A stretch of 64,000 bases of DNA from Thauera sp. (lineage in GTDB: Bacteria; Pseudomonadota; Gammaproteobacteria; Burkholderiales; Rhodocyclaceae), in contig JACKMB010000001.1 of NCBI GenBank assembly GCA_024235615.1, positions 744,001 through 808,000 on the forward strand, read 5' to 3'. Below are positions 32,496 through 42,062 of the stretch, piece by piece. The notes below the pieces were generated by a model. That model searched no databases. It had not been told where the DNA came from and saw only the letters and a list, made by a program, of their open reading frames with translations. The position numbers and the translations under genes were made by a program. How positions within the stretch are numbered: position 1 is the first letter of the stretch; every line of letters starts with the position of its first letter.

Positions 32496-33800
32496 TCAGC
32501 ACTTCGCGACGCCCAGGCGCCACAGCGAGGTCGTCTCCGCGGCCCGCGCCGCATGCAGCGGGTCGTCCGCATCGGCCGCCTTGCCGTGGCGTGGGCGGAT
32601 GTCCTCGCGACCGAGCACGCGCAGGCCCGCGGCCTCGGTCCAGCCGAGCAGCTCGGCGCGCGTGCGCAGGCCGAGGTGTTCGGCGAGGTCGGAAAGAATC
32701 AGCCAGCCCTCGCCGCCCGCCTCCAGGTGTTCCGCCAGGCCGGCCAGGAAGCCGCGCAGCATGCGGCTGTCGGGGTCATAGACCGCGTGCTCGATCGCGG
32801 AGCTCGGCTTGGCGGGCACCCAGGGCGGGTTGCACACCACCAGCGGCGCGCGGCCGGGCGGGAAGAGGTCGGCCTGAAGCAACTCGACACGGCCGGCGGG
32901 AAGCTCATTGGCACCCAGGTTCGCATCCGGGTTCGCGCCCGACTTCGCACTTGAGCTGGCGCCCGAGTTCGCGCGATTGGCTCCGCGAAGGGCGCCCCCC
33001 GGGTCCGCGACCTCGGCCAGCAGCCCAAGGCGCGCGAGGTTCTCCTGCGCGCAACCCAGCGCACGCGGCGACACGTCGGTGGCCACCACGCGCGCCACCC
33101 CGCGGCGTGCGAGCAGCGCGGCGATGACGCCGGTGCCGGTGCCGATGTCGAAGGCCAGCGTGCTCGCGGGCAGCGGCACGCGCGCGACGAGGTCGAGATA
33201 CTCGCCGCGGATCGGCGAATAGACGCCGTACCACGGATGGATGCGCTCGCCGAGCACCGGGATGCCGACGCCCTTGCGCCGCCACTCGTGCGCGCCGATG
33301 AGGCCGAGCAGCTCGCGCAGCGACATCACGAAGGGCCCCGCAGCGAGATCGGCATCCGGCGTCCCGGCGACCGCCTCGGCAAGGACCTCTGCCACCTCGG
33401 GCGCGCGCCGCAGCGGGATGCGCGCGCCGGCCTCGAAGGGGATCAGCAGCATCCCCAGCGTACGCGCGCGCTGCGCCTGCGCCATGCGGTGGAGGTGGAA
33501 GGCTTCGGCGGGGGTAGCGGGCGGCCTGGCCGCCTTGCCCGGCTTGCGCGTGCGGCCGTCGGCGCGCCGCGCCATGGCCTGCAGCAGCTGGCGGGCGTTG
33601 TGGTAGTCACCGCGCCACAGCAGCGCGCTGCCCTCGCAGGCCAGCCGCCAGGCGGCGTCGGCCTTGGTGGTGTCGTCGGCGATCACCACCCGGCGCGGTG
33701 GCGCCTGGCCGCTCTCCGAGCGCCAGCGCGCGCTGCATCGACGGAGCGCCCCGTCCTCCGCGGTCTCTTCCCAGGCGAGCTGGGCGGGCGCGCTCGACAT
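32496..33800 (-). CDS. Class I SAM-dependent methyltransferase (HemK/RsmC-like)
   Basis: Cytoplasmic methyltransferase of 434 residues. The N-terminal half (about 1-200) has no family I can name. The SAM-binding domain has motif I TLAFDIGTGTGVIAALLARRG, then VATDVSPRALGCAQENLARLG and the catalytic-loop VVCNPPWVPAK; NPPW is typical of N-methyltransferases acting on glutamine (PrmC) or guanine (RsmC). Between these motifs is a low-complexity Ala/Asn/Ser/Gly insertion (about 285-312). Substrate unknown. The start at 33800 follows the mog stop by 2 bp, giving an operon yjgA-mog-methyltransferase. Confidence 0.82.
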   Translation of the reverse strand: MSSAPAQLAWEETAEDGALRRCSARWRSESGQAPPRRVVIADDTTKADAAWRLACEGSALLWRGDYHNARQLLQAMARRADGRTRKPGKAARPPATPAEAFHLHRMAQAQRARTLGMLLIPFEAGARIPLRRAPEVAEVLAEAVAGTPDADLAAGPFVMSLRELLGLIGAHEWRRKGVGIPVLGERIHPWYGVYSPIRGEYLDLVARVPLPASTLAFDIGTGTGVIAALLARRGVARVVATDVSPRALGCAQENLARLGLLAEVADPGGALRGANRANSGASSSAKSGANPDANLGANELPAGRVELLQADLFPPGRAPLVVCNPPWVPAKPSSAIEHAVYDPDSRMLRGFLAGLAEHLEAGGEGWLILSDLAEHLGLRTRAELLGWTEAAGLRVLGREDIRPRHGKAADADDPLHAARAAETTSLWRLGVAKC

Positions 33801-33802
33801 GC

Positions 33803-34393
33803 TCACGCCTGCTTCGGCCGGATCGCGTGCTTGGGTCGGAAGGCCTTGATCACCGCATCGTCGGTCTCGACGTAGGGGCCGCCGACGAGGTCGATGCAGT
33901 ACGGGACCGCGGCGAAGATGCCGAGGTGGCGCACGCCGCCATCGGCGTCGCGCACGCCTTCGAGGGTCTCGCGGATCGACTTGGGTTGACCGGGCAGGTT
34001 GATGATCAGGCACTTGCCGCGGATCACCGCGACCTGGCGCGACAGGATGGCCGTGGGCACGAAGTTGAGGCTGATGCGGCGCATCTCCTCGCCGAAGCCC
34101 GGCATCTCCTTGTCGCCGATCGCGAGCGTGGCCTCGGGGGTCACGTCGCGCACCGCCGGGCCGGTGCCGCCGGTGGTGAGCACCAGGTTGCAACCGGAAA
34201 CGTCGACGAGCTCGACCAGGGTGCGCTCGATCAGCGCGCGCTCGTCGGGGATCAGCCGGGTCTCGGCACTCCATGGGGAGCTCAGCGCCCTGCCCAGCCA
34301 GTCCTTCAGCGCAGGGATGCCCTGGTCTTCGTAGGTGCCGTCGGAGGCACGGTCGCTGATCGACACCAGGCCGATGCGGATGTGTTCACTCAT
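33803..34393 (-). CDS. mog: Molybdopterin adenylyltransferase
   Basis: Adenylates molybdopterin before molybdenum insertion; cytoplasmic, 196 residues, E. coli MogA-like length. Signatures: RIGLVSISDRASDGTYEDQGIPAL at the N terminus, NLVLTTGGTGPAVRDVTPEAT (substrate-binding GGTG), and KCLIINLPGQPKSIRETL. It overlaps the yjgA stop by 4 bp (ATGA). MsrP encoded 3 kb away is one likely client of the cofactor. Confidence 0.95.
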   Translation of the reverse strand: MSEHIRIGLVSISDRASDGTYEDQGIPALKDWLGRALSSPWSAETRLIPDERALIERTLVELVDVSGCNLVLTTGGTGPAVRDVTPEATLAIGDKEMPGFGEEMRRISLNFVPTAILSRQVAVIRGKCLIINLPGQPKSIRETLEGVRDADGGVRHLGIFAAVPYCIDLVGGPYVETDDAVIKAFRPKHAIRPKQA

Positions 34394-34986
34394 GGGTTCG
34401 ATCCCTGTTCGGTTGCGTCCTCATCGGCAGCGCGCTCCGCCTCAGCCTCGGCAGCGGCGTCGCTGGCTTCCTGCAACTCGCGCAGCACACGGAAGATCTC
34501 GCGGAAGGACTTCGGCGGCCTGGCGGCCTCGCGTTCCTTCAAGGCGTTGCGGCGCAGGGTGCGCAGGTATTGCAGGTCGGCCTCGGGCCAGGTCTCGGCG
34601 ATGGTGCCGATGACCTGCTCGTCCTCGAGCAACTGCTCGCGCAGGCGCTCGAGGCGGTGCATCTTCGCCACCTCGACGGCCGAGTTGCCGGCGAAGATGT
34701 CGAGCTGGGCCTGGATGGGCTCGGGGTCGATCTTGCGCATCAGCTTGCCGATGTACTGCAGCTGGCGGCGGCGCGCTTCCATCTTGAAGCCCTGGGCGGC
34801 ACGGATGGCCTCGTACAGGCTCTCGGGCAGCGGCACCTTCTTGAGGCGCTCGGGCGAGAGTGCGACGAGCTGCTCGCCGAGGTCCTGCAGCGCCTGCATC
34901 TCGCGCTTGCGGCTGCTCTTGCTCGGCGGCTCGGGAAAGTCGTCCTCGTCAGCGGGGTCGGAATGGTGGTGGCGCATTGCTTGCAT
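34390..34986 (-). CDS. yjgA: DUF615 / YjgA-family ribosome-associated protein
   Basis: Cytoplasmic protein of about 198 residues, highly charged and helical, with the DUF615 features SKSSRKREMQALQDLGEQLVAL, QYIGKLMRKIDPEPIQ and RLREQLLEDE. E. coli YjgA binds late 50S assembly intermediates. The acidic C terminus (EAEAERAADEDATEQ) is family-typical in being low complexity. Two in-frame ATGs (34986, 34977) are possible and neither has a clear ribosome-binding site. It lies divergent from pmbA, the usual neighbour in proteobacteria. Confidence 0.93.
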   Translation of the reverse strand: MQAMRHHHSDPADEDDFPEPPSKSSRKREMQALQDLGEQLVALSPERLKKVPLPESLYEAIRAAQGFKMEARRRQLQYIGKLMRKIDPEPIQAQLDIFAGNSAVEVAKMHRLERLREQLLEDEQVIGTIAETWPEADLQYLRTLRRNALKEREAARPPKSFREIFRVLRELQEASDAAAEAEAERAADEDATEQGSNP

Positions 34987-35042
34987 GGGGGGCTGGCTCG
35001 ATCGGGGTAAGATTATAGCCTTTGCACGCACCCGGCCCGCCC

Positions 35043-36389
35043 ATGTCCAGCCAAGGCTTCTCCTTCTCGCAGGCGCATCTCGCCGAGATCGCCACCGACA
35101 TCCTCAAATACGCCCGCAAGCACGGCGCCTCGTCGTGCGAGACCGATGTCTCCGAGGGCTTCGGCCAGTCGGTGGCGGTGCGCCGCGGCGAGGTCGACAC
35201 CATCGAGTACAACCGCGACAAGGGCGTCGGTGTCACCGTCTACCTCGGCCAGCAGCGCGGCTATGCGAGCACCTCCGACTTCTCGAAGAAGGCGCTCAAG
35301 TCGACCGTGGATGCGGCGCTGTCGATCGCGCGCTTCACCGCACCCGACCCGTGCGCCGGACTCGCGGACGCGGCACTGATGGCGAAGGCGAAGGACATGC
35401 CCGAGCTCGACCTCTTCCATCCGTGGAACATCGACGTCGCCGAGGCGATCGAGCTCGCGCGCCGCTGCGAGAACGCGGCCTTCGCGGTCAGCCCGAAGAT
35501 CAGCAACTCAGAGGGCGCCAACACTTCGATCCAGCAGTCGCACTTCGTGTCGGCCAACAGCCACGGCTTCCTGGGCGGCTACGCCACCACGCGCCACGGC
35601 CTGTCGTGCTCGGTGATCGCGGGCGAAGGCGACGGCATGCAGCGCGAGTACTGGTACGACTCGCGACGCGATCCCGCCGAGCTGATGGCGGCCGAGGACG
35701 TCGGCCGGCTGGCCGGCGAGCGTGCGCTGGCGCGCCTGGGCGCGAAGAAGATCCGCACCTGCGAGGTGCCGGTGCTGTTCGAGGCGCAGCTCGCGGTCGC
35801 GCTGATCGGCAACTTCGTGCAGGCGGTGAGCGGCGGCTCGCTCTATCGCAAGTCGAGCTTCCTGCTCGACAGCCTCGGTCATCAGGTGTTCTCGCCGGTG
35901 GTGAGCATCGCCGAGCGCCCTCACCTGCAGAAGGCCTTCGGCTCCAGCCCCTTCGACGGCGACGGCGTCGCCACCCGCGACCGCGAGGTCGTCACCGACG
36001 GCGTGCTGAACGGCTACTTCCTGTCCACCTACTCGGCGCGCAAGCTCGGCATGCAGACCACTGCCAACGCCGGCGGCTCGCACAACCTGATCGTGAAGCC
36101 GGGCGACCAGGACCTCACCGGGCTGATCCGGCAGATGGACCGTGGGCTGCTCGTCACCGAGCTGCTCGGCCATGGCGTGAATTACGTCACGGGCGATTAC
36201 TCGCGCGGTGCGGCAGGCTTCTGGATAGAGAAAGGCCGCATCAAGCACGCCGTCGAGGAGATCACCATCGCCGGCAACCTGCGCGACATGTTCCGCAGCA
36301 TCGTCGCGGTCGGCAACGACGCCCTGCCGCGCGGTGCAAAGTTGTGCGGCTCGGTGCTGATCGAGCGCATGAAGGTGGCCGGGCGCTGA
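35043..36389 (+). CDS. pmbA: TldE/PmbA-family metalloprotease subunit
   Basis: Partner of TldD in the heterodimeric protease that degrades CcdA antitoxin and matures microcin B17 in E. coli; cytoplasmic, 448 residues. Family signatures: SCETDVSEGFGQSVAVRRGEVDTIEYNRDKG, ISNSEGANTSIQQS, FLLDSLGHQVFSP, and VTELLGHGVNYVTGDYSRGAAGFWIE. PmbA lacks the HExxxH zinc motif of TldD, and so does this protein. tldD is not in the window. Start placed at the ATG at 35043; an upstream GTG/ATG would add only a few Pro-rich residues. A -10-like GATTATAG lies at 35011-35018. Confidence 0.95.
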   Translation: MSSQGFSFSQAHLAEIATDILKYARKHGASSCETDVSEGFGQSVAVRRGEVDTIEYNRDKGVGVTVYLGQQRGYASTSDFSKKALKSTVDAALSIARFTAPDPCAGLADAALMAKAKDMPELDLFHPWNIDVAEAIELARRCENAAFAVSPKISNSEGANTSIQQSHFVSANSHGFLGGYATTRHGLSCSVIAGEGDGMQREYWYDSRRDPAELMAAEDVGRLAGERALARLGAKKIRTCEVPVLFEAQLAVALIGNFVQAVSGGSLYRKSSFLLDSLGHQVFSPVVSIAERPHLQKAFGSSPFDGDGVATRDREVVTDGVLNGYFLSTYSARKLGMQTTANAGGSHNLIVKPGDQDLTGLIRQMDRGLLVTELLGHGVNYVTGDYSRGAAGFWIEKGRIKHAVEEITIAGNLRDMFRSIVAVGNDALPRGAKLCGSVLIERMKVAGR

Positions 36390-36452
36390 GCCACCCGAGA
36401 GGCCTCGCTGCGACAACGCCAGCCGTTTCTGCCCCGATCACCGATCGGGATC

Positions 36453-36458
36453 TATAAT
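36453..36458 (+). promoter_or_regulatory. -10 box for the first TRAP binding-protein gene
   Basis: Perfect TATAAT 50 bp before the ATG at 36509, without a recognisable -35 at the right spacing. The second binding-protein gene also has a perfect TATAAT at a similar distance, so both may use activator-dependent promoters. Confidence 0.45.
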
Positions 36459-36508
36459 CTTTTGCCGAATTCGCTCGAATCCCCCCCAAAAAAACGCAAG
36501 GAGAAATC

Positions 36509-37615
<1,107 letters not shown>

Positions 37616-37619
37616 GGGC

Positions 37620-37663
37620 GTCAGGCGTCAGGCGTGAAAAAGCCGGGCATTGCCCGGCTTTTT
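37620..37663. terminator. Bidirectional intrinsic terminator with heptamer repeats
   Basis: After two GTCAGGC heptamers (37620-37633), AAAAAGCCGGGC-ATT-GCCCGGCTTTTT (37637-37663) forms a perfect hairpin with an A-run before and a T-run after, so it can end transcription of both convergent TRAP genes. Confidence 0.92.
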
Positions 37664-37677
37664 CGTGGTGCGTGCGC

Positions 37678-39321
37678 TCAGTTGCCCTGGAGCTGACGCA
37701 TGAGGTCGGAGCTCGAGTCGCCCGCGGGCGCGGCCCCGCCGCCGCCCTGCAGCAACTGCTCGAGGTCGAGCTCCTGCTGCTGCGCCGGCTTGGCACCCGC
37801 GTCGCCGTAGGACACCAGCCCCGGGAAGGCGATGATGAGGCCCACCATGATCAGCTGGATGATCACGAAGGGCACCGCACCCCAGTAGATCGACGCCGTC
37901 TTGACCTTCTCGGAGGCCACCGAGCGCAGGAAGAACAGCGCGAAGCCGAAGGGCGGGTGCAGGAAGGAGGTCTGCATGTTCACCGCCAGCAGCACGCCGA
38001 ACCAGATCAGGTCGATGCCGAGCTTGTCGGCCACCGGCGCGAGCAGGGGCACGATGATGAAGGCGAGTTCGAAGTAGTCGAGGAAGAAGGCGAGCACGAA
38101 AACCAGCAGGTTCACCGCGACCAGGAAGCCGGTCTGCCCGCCGGGCAGCGAGGTCATCAGGTGCTCGACCCAGAGGTCGCCGTTGACGCCGCGGAAGGTG
38201 AGGCCGAACACGCTCGAGCCGATCAGGATGAAGATCACGAAGCAGGACAGCTTGGTGGTCGAGTCCATCGCCTGCTTGAGCAGCGGCAGCGACAGGCGGC
38301 GACGCGCGAGCGCCATCAGCACCGCGCCGAGCGCACCCATGGCGCCGCCCTCGGTCGGCGTGGCGACGCCGATGAAGATGGTGCCCAGCACGAGGAAGAT
38401 CAGCCCGAGCGGCGGGATCAGCACGAAGGTCACGCGCTCGGCCATGCGCGACAGCAGGCCGATACCGAACAGCCGGTTGATCATCGCCGCCACGAAGGCG
38501 ATGCCGATACCGACCATGGCCGAAACCACCACCACCTCGTCGCGCGGCGCATCGGCCCGATAGAGCTGGCTGGCGAAGAACCAGGCGCCGGCCACCGCGA
38601 CCACGGTCAGCAGGGCCAGCGAGCGCAGCCCGCTGGCGCCGTCGGGCTCGCGCAGCGTGCGCGCCTCGGGCGGCATCGCCGGCGCGAAGGACGGCCGGAA
38701 GACCGCGACCAGCGCGACGTAGCCGACGTACATGCTGGTGAGCACCAGACCCGGCAGCAGCGCACCCTGGTACATGTCGCCGACGCTGCGGCCGAGCTGG
38801 TCGGCCATCACGATCAGCACCAGCGAGGGCGGGATGATCTGCGCCAGCGTGCCGGAGGCGGCGATCACGCCGGTGGCCAGGCGGTGGTCGTAGCCGTAGC
38901 GCAGCATGATCGGCAGCGAGATCAGGCCCATCGAGATCACCGAGGCCGCCACCACGCCGGTGGTCGCCGCCAGCAGCGCGCCGACGAAGATCACGGCGAA
39001 GGCCAGACCGCCGCGGATCGGCCCGAAGAGCTGGCCGATGGTGTCGAGCAGGTCCTCGGCCATGCCGCTGCGCTCCAGGATCAGGCCCATGAAGGTGAAG
39101 AAGGGCACCGCGAGCAGGGTGTCGTTGGCCATGATGCCGAAGATGCGCTCCGGCAGGGCCTGGAAGAGCGCGCCGTGGAGCAGGCCGAGCTCGATGCCGA
39201 CGAGGCCGAAGAGGATGCCGTTGGCCGCGAGCGCGAACGCCACCGGGAAGCCGAACAGCAGGAACAGCACCATGGACGCGAACATCAGCGGCGCCATGTT
39301 GGCGATGACGAACTCGGTCAT
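37678..39321 (-). CDS. TRAP transporter large permease, DctM family (copy 1)
   Basis: Inner-membrane permease of 547 residues with about twelve or more hydrophobic segments. DctM signatures: LFLLFGFPVAFALAANGILFG, NDTLLAVPFFTFMGLILERSGMAEDLLD, GALLAATTGVVAASVISMGLISLPIMLRYGY, and PTEGGAMGALGAVL. It carries a C-terminal tail of about 40 residues rich in Gln, Gly and Ala that ends in DLMRQLQGN. The start at 39321 overlaps the DctQ stop by 4 bp. The partner binding protein is probably the convergent gene at 36509. Confidence 0.94.
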   Translation of the reverse strand: MTEFVIANMAPLMFASMVLFLLFGFPVAFALAANGILFGLVGIELGLLHGALFQALPERIFGIMANDTLLAVPFFTFMGLILERSGMAEDLLDTIGQLFGPIRGGLAFAVIFVGALLAATTGVVAASVISMGLISLPIMLRYGYDHRLATGVIAASGTLAQIIPPSLVLIVMADQLGRSVGDMYQGALLPGLVLTSMYVGYVALVAVFRPSFAPAMPPEARTLREPDGASGLRSLALLTVVAVAGAWFFASQLYRADAPRDEVVVVSAMVGIGIAFVAAMINRLFGIGLLSRMAERVTFVLIPPLGLIFLVLGTIFIGVATPTEGGAMGALGAVLMALARRRLSLPLLKQAMDSTTKLSCFVIFILIGSSVFGLTFRGVNGDLWVEHLMTSLPGGQTGFLVAVNLLVFVLAFFLDYFELAFIIVPLLAPVADKLGIDLIWFGVLLAVNMQTSFLHPPFGFALFFLRSVASEKVKTASIYWGAVPFVIIQLIMVGLIIAFPGLVSYGDAGAKPAQQQELDLEQLLQGGGGAAPAGDSSSDLMRQLQGN

Positions 39322-39914
39322 GGCTCGGCCCTCCCCTCGCGCTGCGCCTTGATCGCCGCCACCAGGTCCTCGGTCGTCGCGCCCGCGGACTTCTTCTGCA
39401 GCGGGTTGGGCCCGTGTCCGGTCAGGAAGGCGATGCGCTTGACCAGCTCGGAGAAGGCCTGCAGCACCAGCAGGCCGAGTCCGAGCGGAAGCAGCATCTT
39501 CACCGGCCAGCGGATCAGGCCGCCGGCGTTCTGCGACATCTCGCCCGAGGCCAGCGAGGTCATCACGATCGGCCACGACAGCCACAGGATCAGCACGGCC
39601 ATCGGCAACAGAAAGAACACGATGCCGAGGATGTCGACGACGTTCTGCCCGCGCGGCGATAGCCGGCTGGTGAGGATGTCGATGCGCACGTGCTCGTTGC
39701 GCAGGAAGGTGTAGCCCGCGGCGAGCATGAAGATCGCGGCGAACAGGTACCACTGGATCTCGAGCAGGGCGTTGGAACTTGTGTTAAACAGCTTGCGGAC
39801 GAGCGCGTTGCCGGCGCTGATCACCACGGCGACCAGCACCAGCCACATCACCGCGCGTCCGACCCGTTCATTGATCCAGTCGATCAAGCGGGATAAGCGC
39901 AGCAGAGAGGACAC
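39318..39914 (-). CDS. TRAP transporter small permease, DctQ family (copy 1)
   Basis: Inner-membrane protein of about 198 residues with four hydrophobic segments (MWLVLVAVVISAGNAL; LEIQWYLFAAIFMLAAGYTFL; VVDILGIVFFLLPMAVLILW; LLPLGLGLLVLQAFSELVKR). The pair NEHVRIDIL and the E-x-x-W motif are typical of DctQ. I chose GTG at 39914, preceded by GGAG at 8 bp, over a longer TTG/ATG extension whose residues are not membrane-like. It is coupled to dctM by ATGA overlap. Confidence 0.88.
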   Translation of the reverse strand: MSSLLRLSRLIDWINERVGRAVMWLVLVAVVISAGNALVRKLFNTSSNALLEIQWYLFAAIFMLAAGYTFLRNEHVRIDILTSRLSPRGQNVVDILGIVFFLLPMAVLILWLSWPIVMTSLASGEMSQNAGGLIRWPVKMLLPLGLGLLVLQAFSELVKRIAFLTGHGPNPLQKKSAGATTEDLVAAIKAQREGRAEP

Positions 39915-40033
39915 GGGAAGACTCCGGAAACCGGGGCGGCATGCCGCCCGGGTGCCGCTTTGCAAGCCGGCAGGCCTGAAAAATCTCGATTATCCCACAA
40001 GGGCCGTCCTTGCCGGGCGGCTGCTTGCCCATA

Positions 40034-40711
40034 ATGATGAAAACACGAAACTCGCCACAATCAGCACACGCCTGCAGGATCTGCCTCGTCCGCCACGGCG
40101 AAACCGCCTGGAATACCGAGCGCCGCCTGCAGGGCCACATCGACATTCCGCTGAACCCGCGCGGCCTGTCCCAGGCCGAGGCCACCGCACGCAGCCTCGC
40201 GCGCGCCGGCGAACGCTTCGCCGCGCTCTACAGCAGCGACCTGCAGCGTGCACGCCAGACCGCCGACGCGGTCGCGCGCGCGCACCAGCTCGCCGCCACC
40301 CACGACGCGCGCCTGCGCGAGCGCCACTACGGCGTGCTCCAGGGGCTGACCTTCGATGAGGCCGCGCTCCACCAGCCGCAAGCCTGGCAGCACTTCAAGC
40401 GGCGCGATCCGATGGTGGCGCTGGACGGCGGCGGCGAGAGCCTGGCCGGCCTCGCTGCGCGCGTGCATGGCGCGCTCGAGGAGATTGCCGCGCGCCATGC
40501 CGGCGAGACGGTGGTGGTGGTGACCCATGGCGGCGTGCTCGACATCGCCCACCGCCTGGCCACCGGCAAGCCGCTCGAGGGGGCTCGCGACTTCGCGATC
40601 CCGAACGCGGCGCTCAACTGGATCGAACACACGGCAGGGAGCTGGCGGTTGCTGGCATGGGCCGACGAAAGCCACCTCACCGACGCGCTGGACGAGCTGC
40701 CGGGGAGTTGA
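40034..40711 (+). CDS. Histidine phosphatase (phosphoglycerate mutase-like)
   Basis: Cytoplasmic phosphatase of 225 residues in the RHG family. The catalytic ICLVRHGETAWNTERRLQGHIDIPLNPRG holds the phospho-His and Arg residues; the second His is in VVVVTHGGVLDIAHRLA, and the proton donor Glu in RLRERHYGVLQG. The lack of the cofactor-dependent mutase extension and the short length favour a broad phosphatase (as in CobC/GpmB-like proteins) over a glycolytic mutase. It lies between the two TRAP clusters. Start placed at the first of two adjacent ATGs; no clear ribosome-binding site. Confidence 0.88.
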   Translation: MMKTRNSPQSAHACRICLVRHGETAWNTERRLQGHIDIPLNPRGLSQAEATARSLARAGERFAALYSSDLQRARQTADAVARAHQLAATHDARLRERHYGVLQGLTFDEAALHQPQAWQHFKRRDPMVALDGGGESLAGLAARVHGALEEIAARHAGETVVVVTHGGVLDIAHRLATGKPLEGARDFAIPNAALNWIEHTAGSWRLLAWADESHLTDALDELPGS

Positions 40712-40764
40712 TGCGCAATGCATCTAAAATGACAAAGTGGCGCGCCATTAGGGTTTTCCGTGGA

Positions 40765-40794
40765 TTACAGCCCGGTATCGGGTCTTCCTATAAT
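40765..40794 (+). promoter_or_regulatory. Candidate promoter for the second TRAP operon
   Basis: TTACAG (40765-40770), 18-bp spacer, perfect TATAAT (40789-40794). It lies 48 bp before the binding-protein ATG at 40842 and after the phosphatase stop at 40711. Confidence 0.55.
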
Positions 40795-40841
40795 CGCATT
40801 GATGGTTTCGATCACACACCTCACGCGATAAAGGAGACACC

Positions 40842-41924
40842 GTGGAACGTCGTAAATTTCTGCAGGGCGCCGGCATGGCCGGCATTCTCGCTGCCGGCAC
40901 CGCCCCGGCCATCGTCCACGCCCAGCAGCAGATCCGCTGGCGCCTCGCATCCAGCTTCCCGAAATCGCTCGAGACGGTTTTCGGCGCGAGCGAGGCATTC
41001 GCCAAGTACGTCTCCGAGGCCACCGGCGGCAAGTTCGTGATCTCGGTGCACCCGGCGGGCGAACTCGTGCCCGCATTCGGCGTGGTCGACGCCGTTCAGC
41101 AGGGCACCATCGAGTGCGCCCACACCGCCCCCTACTACTTCTTCGGCAAGGACGAGACCTTCGCCTTCGACTGCACGATCCCCTTCGGCATGACCTCGCG
41201 CGCGATGAGCGCGTGGATGTTCGAGGGCAACGGCCTCAAGCTGATGCGCGAGTTCTACGCCCAGTTCAACATCGTGAACTTCCCCTGCGGCAACACCGGC
41301 GCCCAAATGGGTGGCTGGTTCCGCAAGGAGATCAAGTCGGTCAAGGACATCGAGGGCCTGAAGATGCGCATCGGCGGCTTCGGCGGCCGCGTGCTCGCCA
41401 AGCTCGGCGCGGTGCCGCAGAACATCCCCGCCGGCGAGATCTACCAGTCGCTGGAGAAGGGCACGATCGACGCAGCCGAATGGATCGGCCCCTATGACGA
41501 CCTCAAGCTCGGCCTGCACAAGGTGGCGCAGCACTACTACTTCCCGGCGTGGTGGGAAGGCAGCACGCAGTTCTCGGTGTACATCAACGACAAGCAGTGG
41601 AACAGCCTGTCGGCCGAGTACAAGGCGATCGTCGAGCAGGCCTCCCGCGCCGCCCACGTCACCTGTCAGGCGCGCTACGACGCCCGCAACCCCGGCTCGC
41701 TCAAGCAGCTGATCGCCGAAGGCGCCAAGCTGTCGCGCTTCCCGAAGGACTTCATGGACGCCGCATTCAAGGCCTCGCGCGAGGTCTATGCCGAGCTCAA
41801 CGAGAAGAACGCGAACTGGAAGAAGGTTTACCCCGACTACAGCCGCTTCCTGGCCGACCAGGTGCAGTGGGAGTCCGTGGCCGAAGGCAACTACGCGCAG
41901 TACCTCGCATCGCAGAAGCTGTAA
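40842..41924 (+). CDS. TRAP transporter substrate-binding protein, DctP family (copy 2)
   Basis: Periplasmic binding protein of 360 residues, paralogous to the one at 36509 (shared SSFPKS, GGWFRKEIK, QSLEKGTIDAAEW and YDxLKLG motifs). Tat-like or Sec signal MERRKFLQGAGMAGILAAGTAPAIVHA. The GxxYQSLEKGTIDAAEWIGPYDDLKLG stretch and HYYFPAWWEGS fit the TakP-type group for 2-oxo/2-hydroxy acids. AAGGAG lies 7 bp upstream. It is the first gene of a complete P-Q-M operon, with an intrinsic terminator after it that should lower expression of the membrane subunits. Confidence 0.94.
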   Translation: MERRKFLQGAGMAGILAAGTAPAIVHAQQQIRWRLASSFPKSLETVFGASEAFAKYVSEATGGKFVISVHPAGELVPAFGVVDAVQQGTIECAHTAPYYFFGKDETFAFDCTIPFGMTSRAMSAWMFEGNGLKLMREFYAQFNIVNFPCGNTGAQMGGWFRKEIKSVKDIEGLKMRIGGFGGRVLAKLGAVPQNIPAGEIYQSLEKGTIDAAEWIGPYDDLKLGLHKVAQHYYFPAWWEGSTQFSVYINDKQWNSLSAEYKAIVEQASRAAHVTCQARYDARNPGSLKQLIAEGAKLSRFPKDFMDAAFKASREVYAELNEKNANWKKVYPDYSRFLADQVQWESVAEGNYAQYLASQKL

Positions 41925-42000
41925 GCGGTCCGCAGCGGGCGGGGCCACCCCTGCCCGCCGGTCGTTCCCGTTTCACATTCTTCGCACGCAGATTTCCTCC

Positions 42001-42035
42001 CGCCGAGCGCGCCACCCGCCCTGCTCGGCGTTTTT
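42001..42035 (+). terminator. Intercistronic terminator between dctP and dctQ (copy 2)
   Basis: CGCCGAGC (42001-42008) pairs perfectly with GCTCGGCG (42023-42030), followed by TTTTT. It sits inside a P-Q-M operon and would let the binding protein be made in excess over the permease. Confidence 0.82.
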
Positions 42036-42062
42036 GTGCACGCAAGGTTCAAGGCGACCCCC

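Noticed and set aside
31433-33127. Long + strand frame through msrQ, the second array and the methyltransferase
   Set aside because: It is out of frame with msrQ and antisense to the methyltransferase; its product is Arg/Pro/Ala-rich with no domain.
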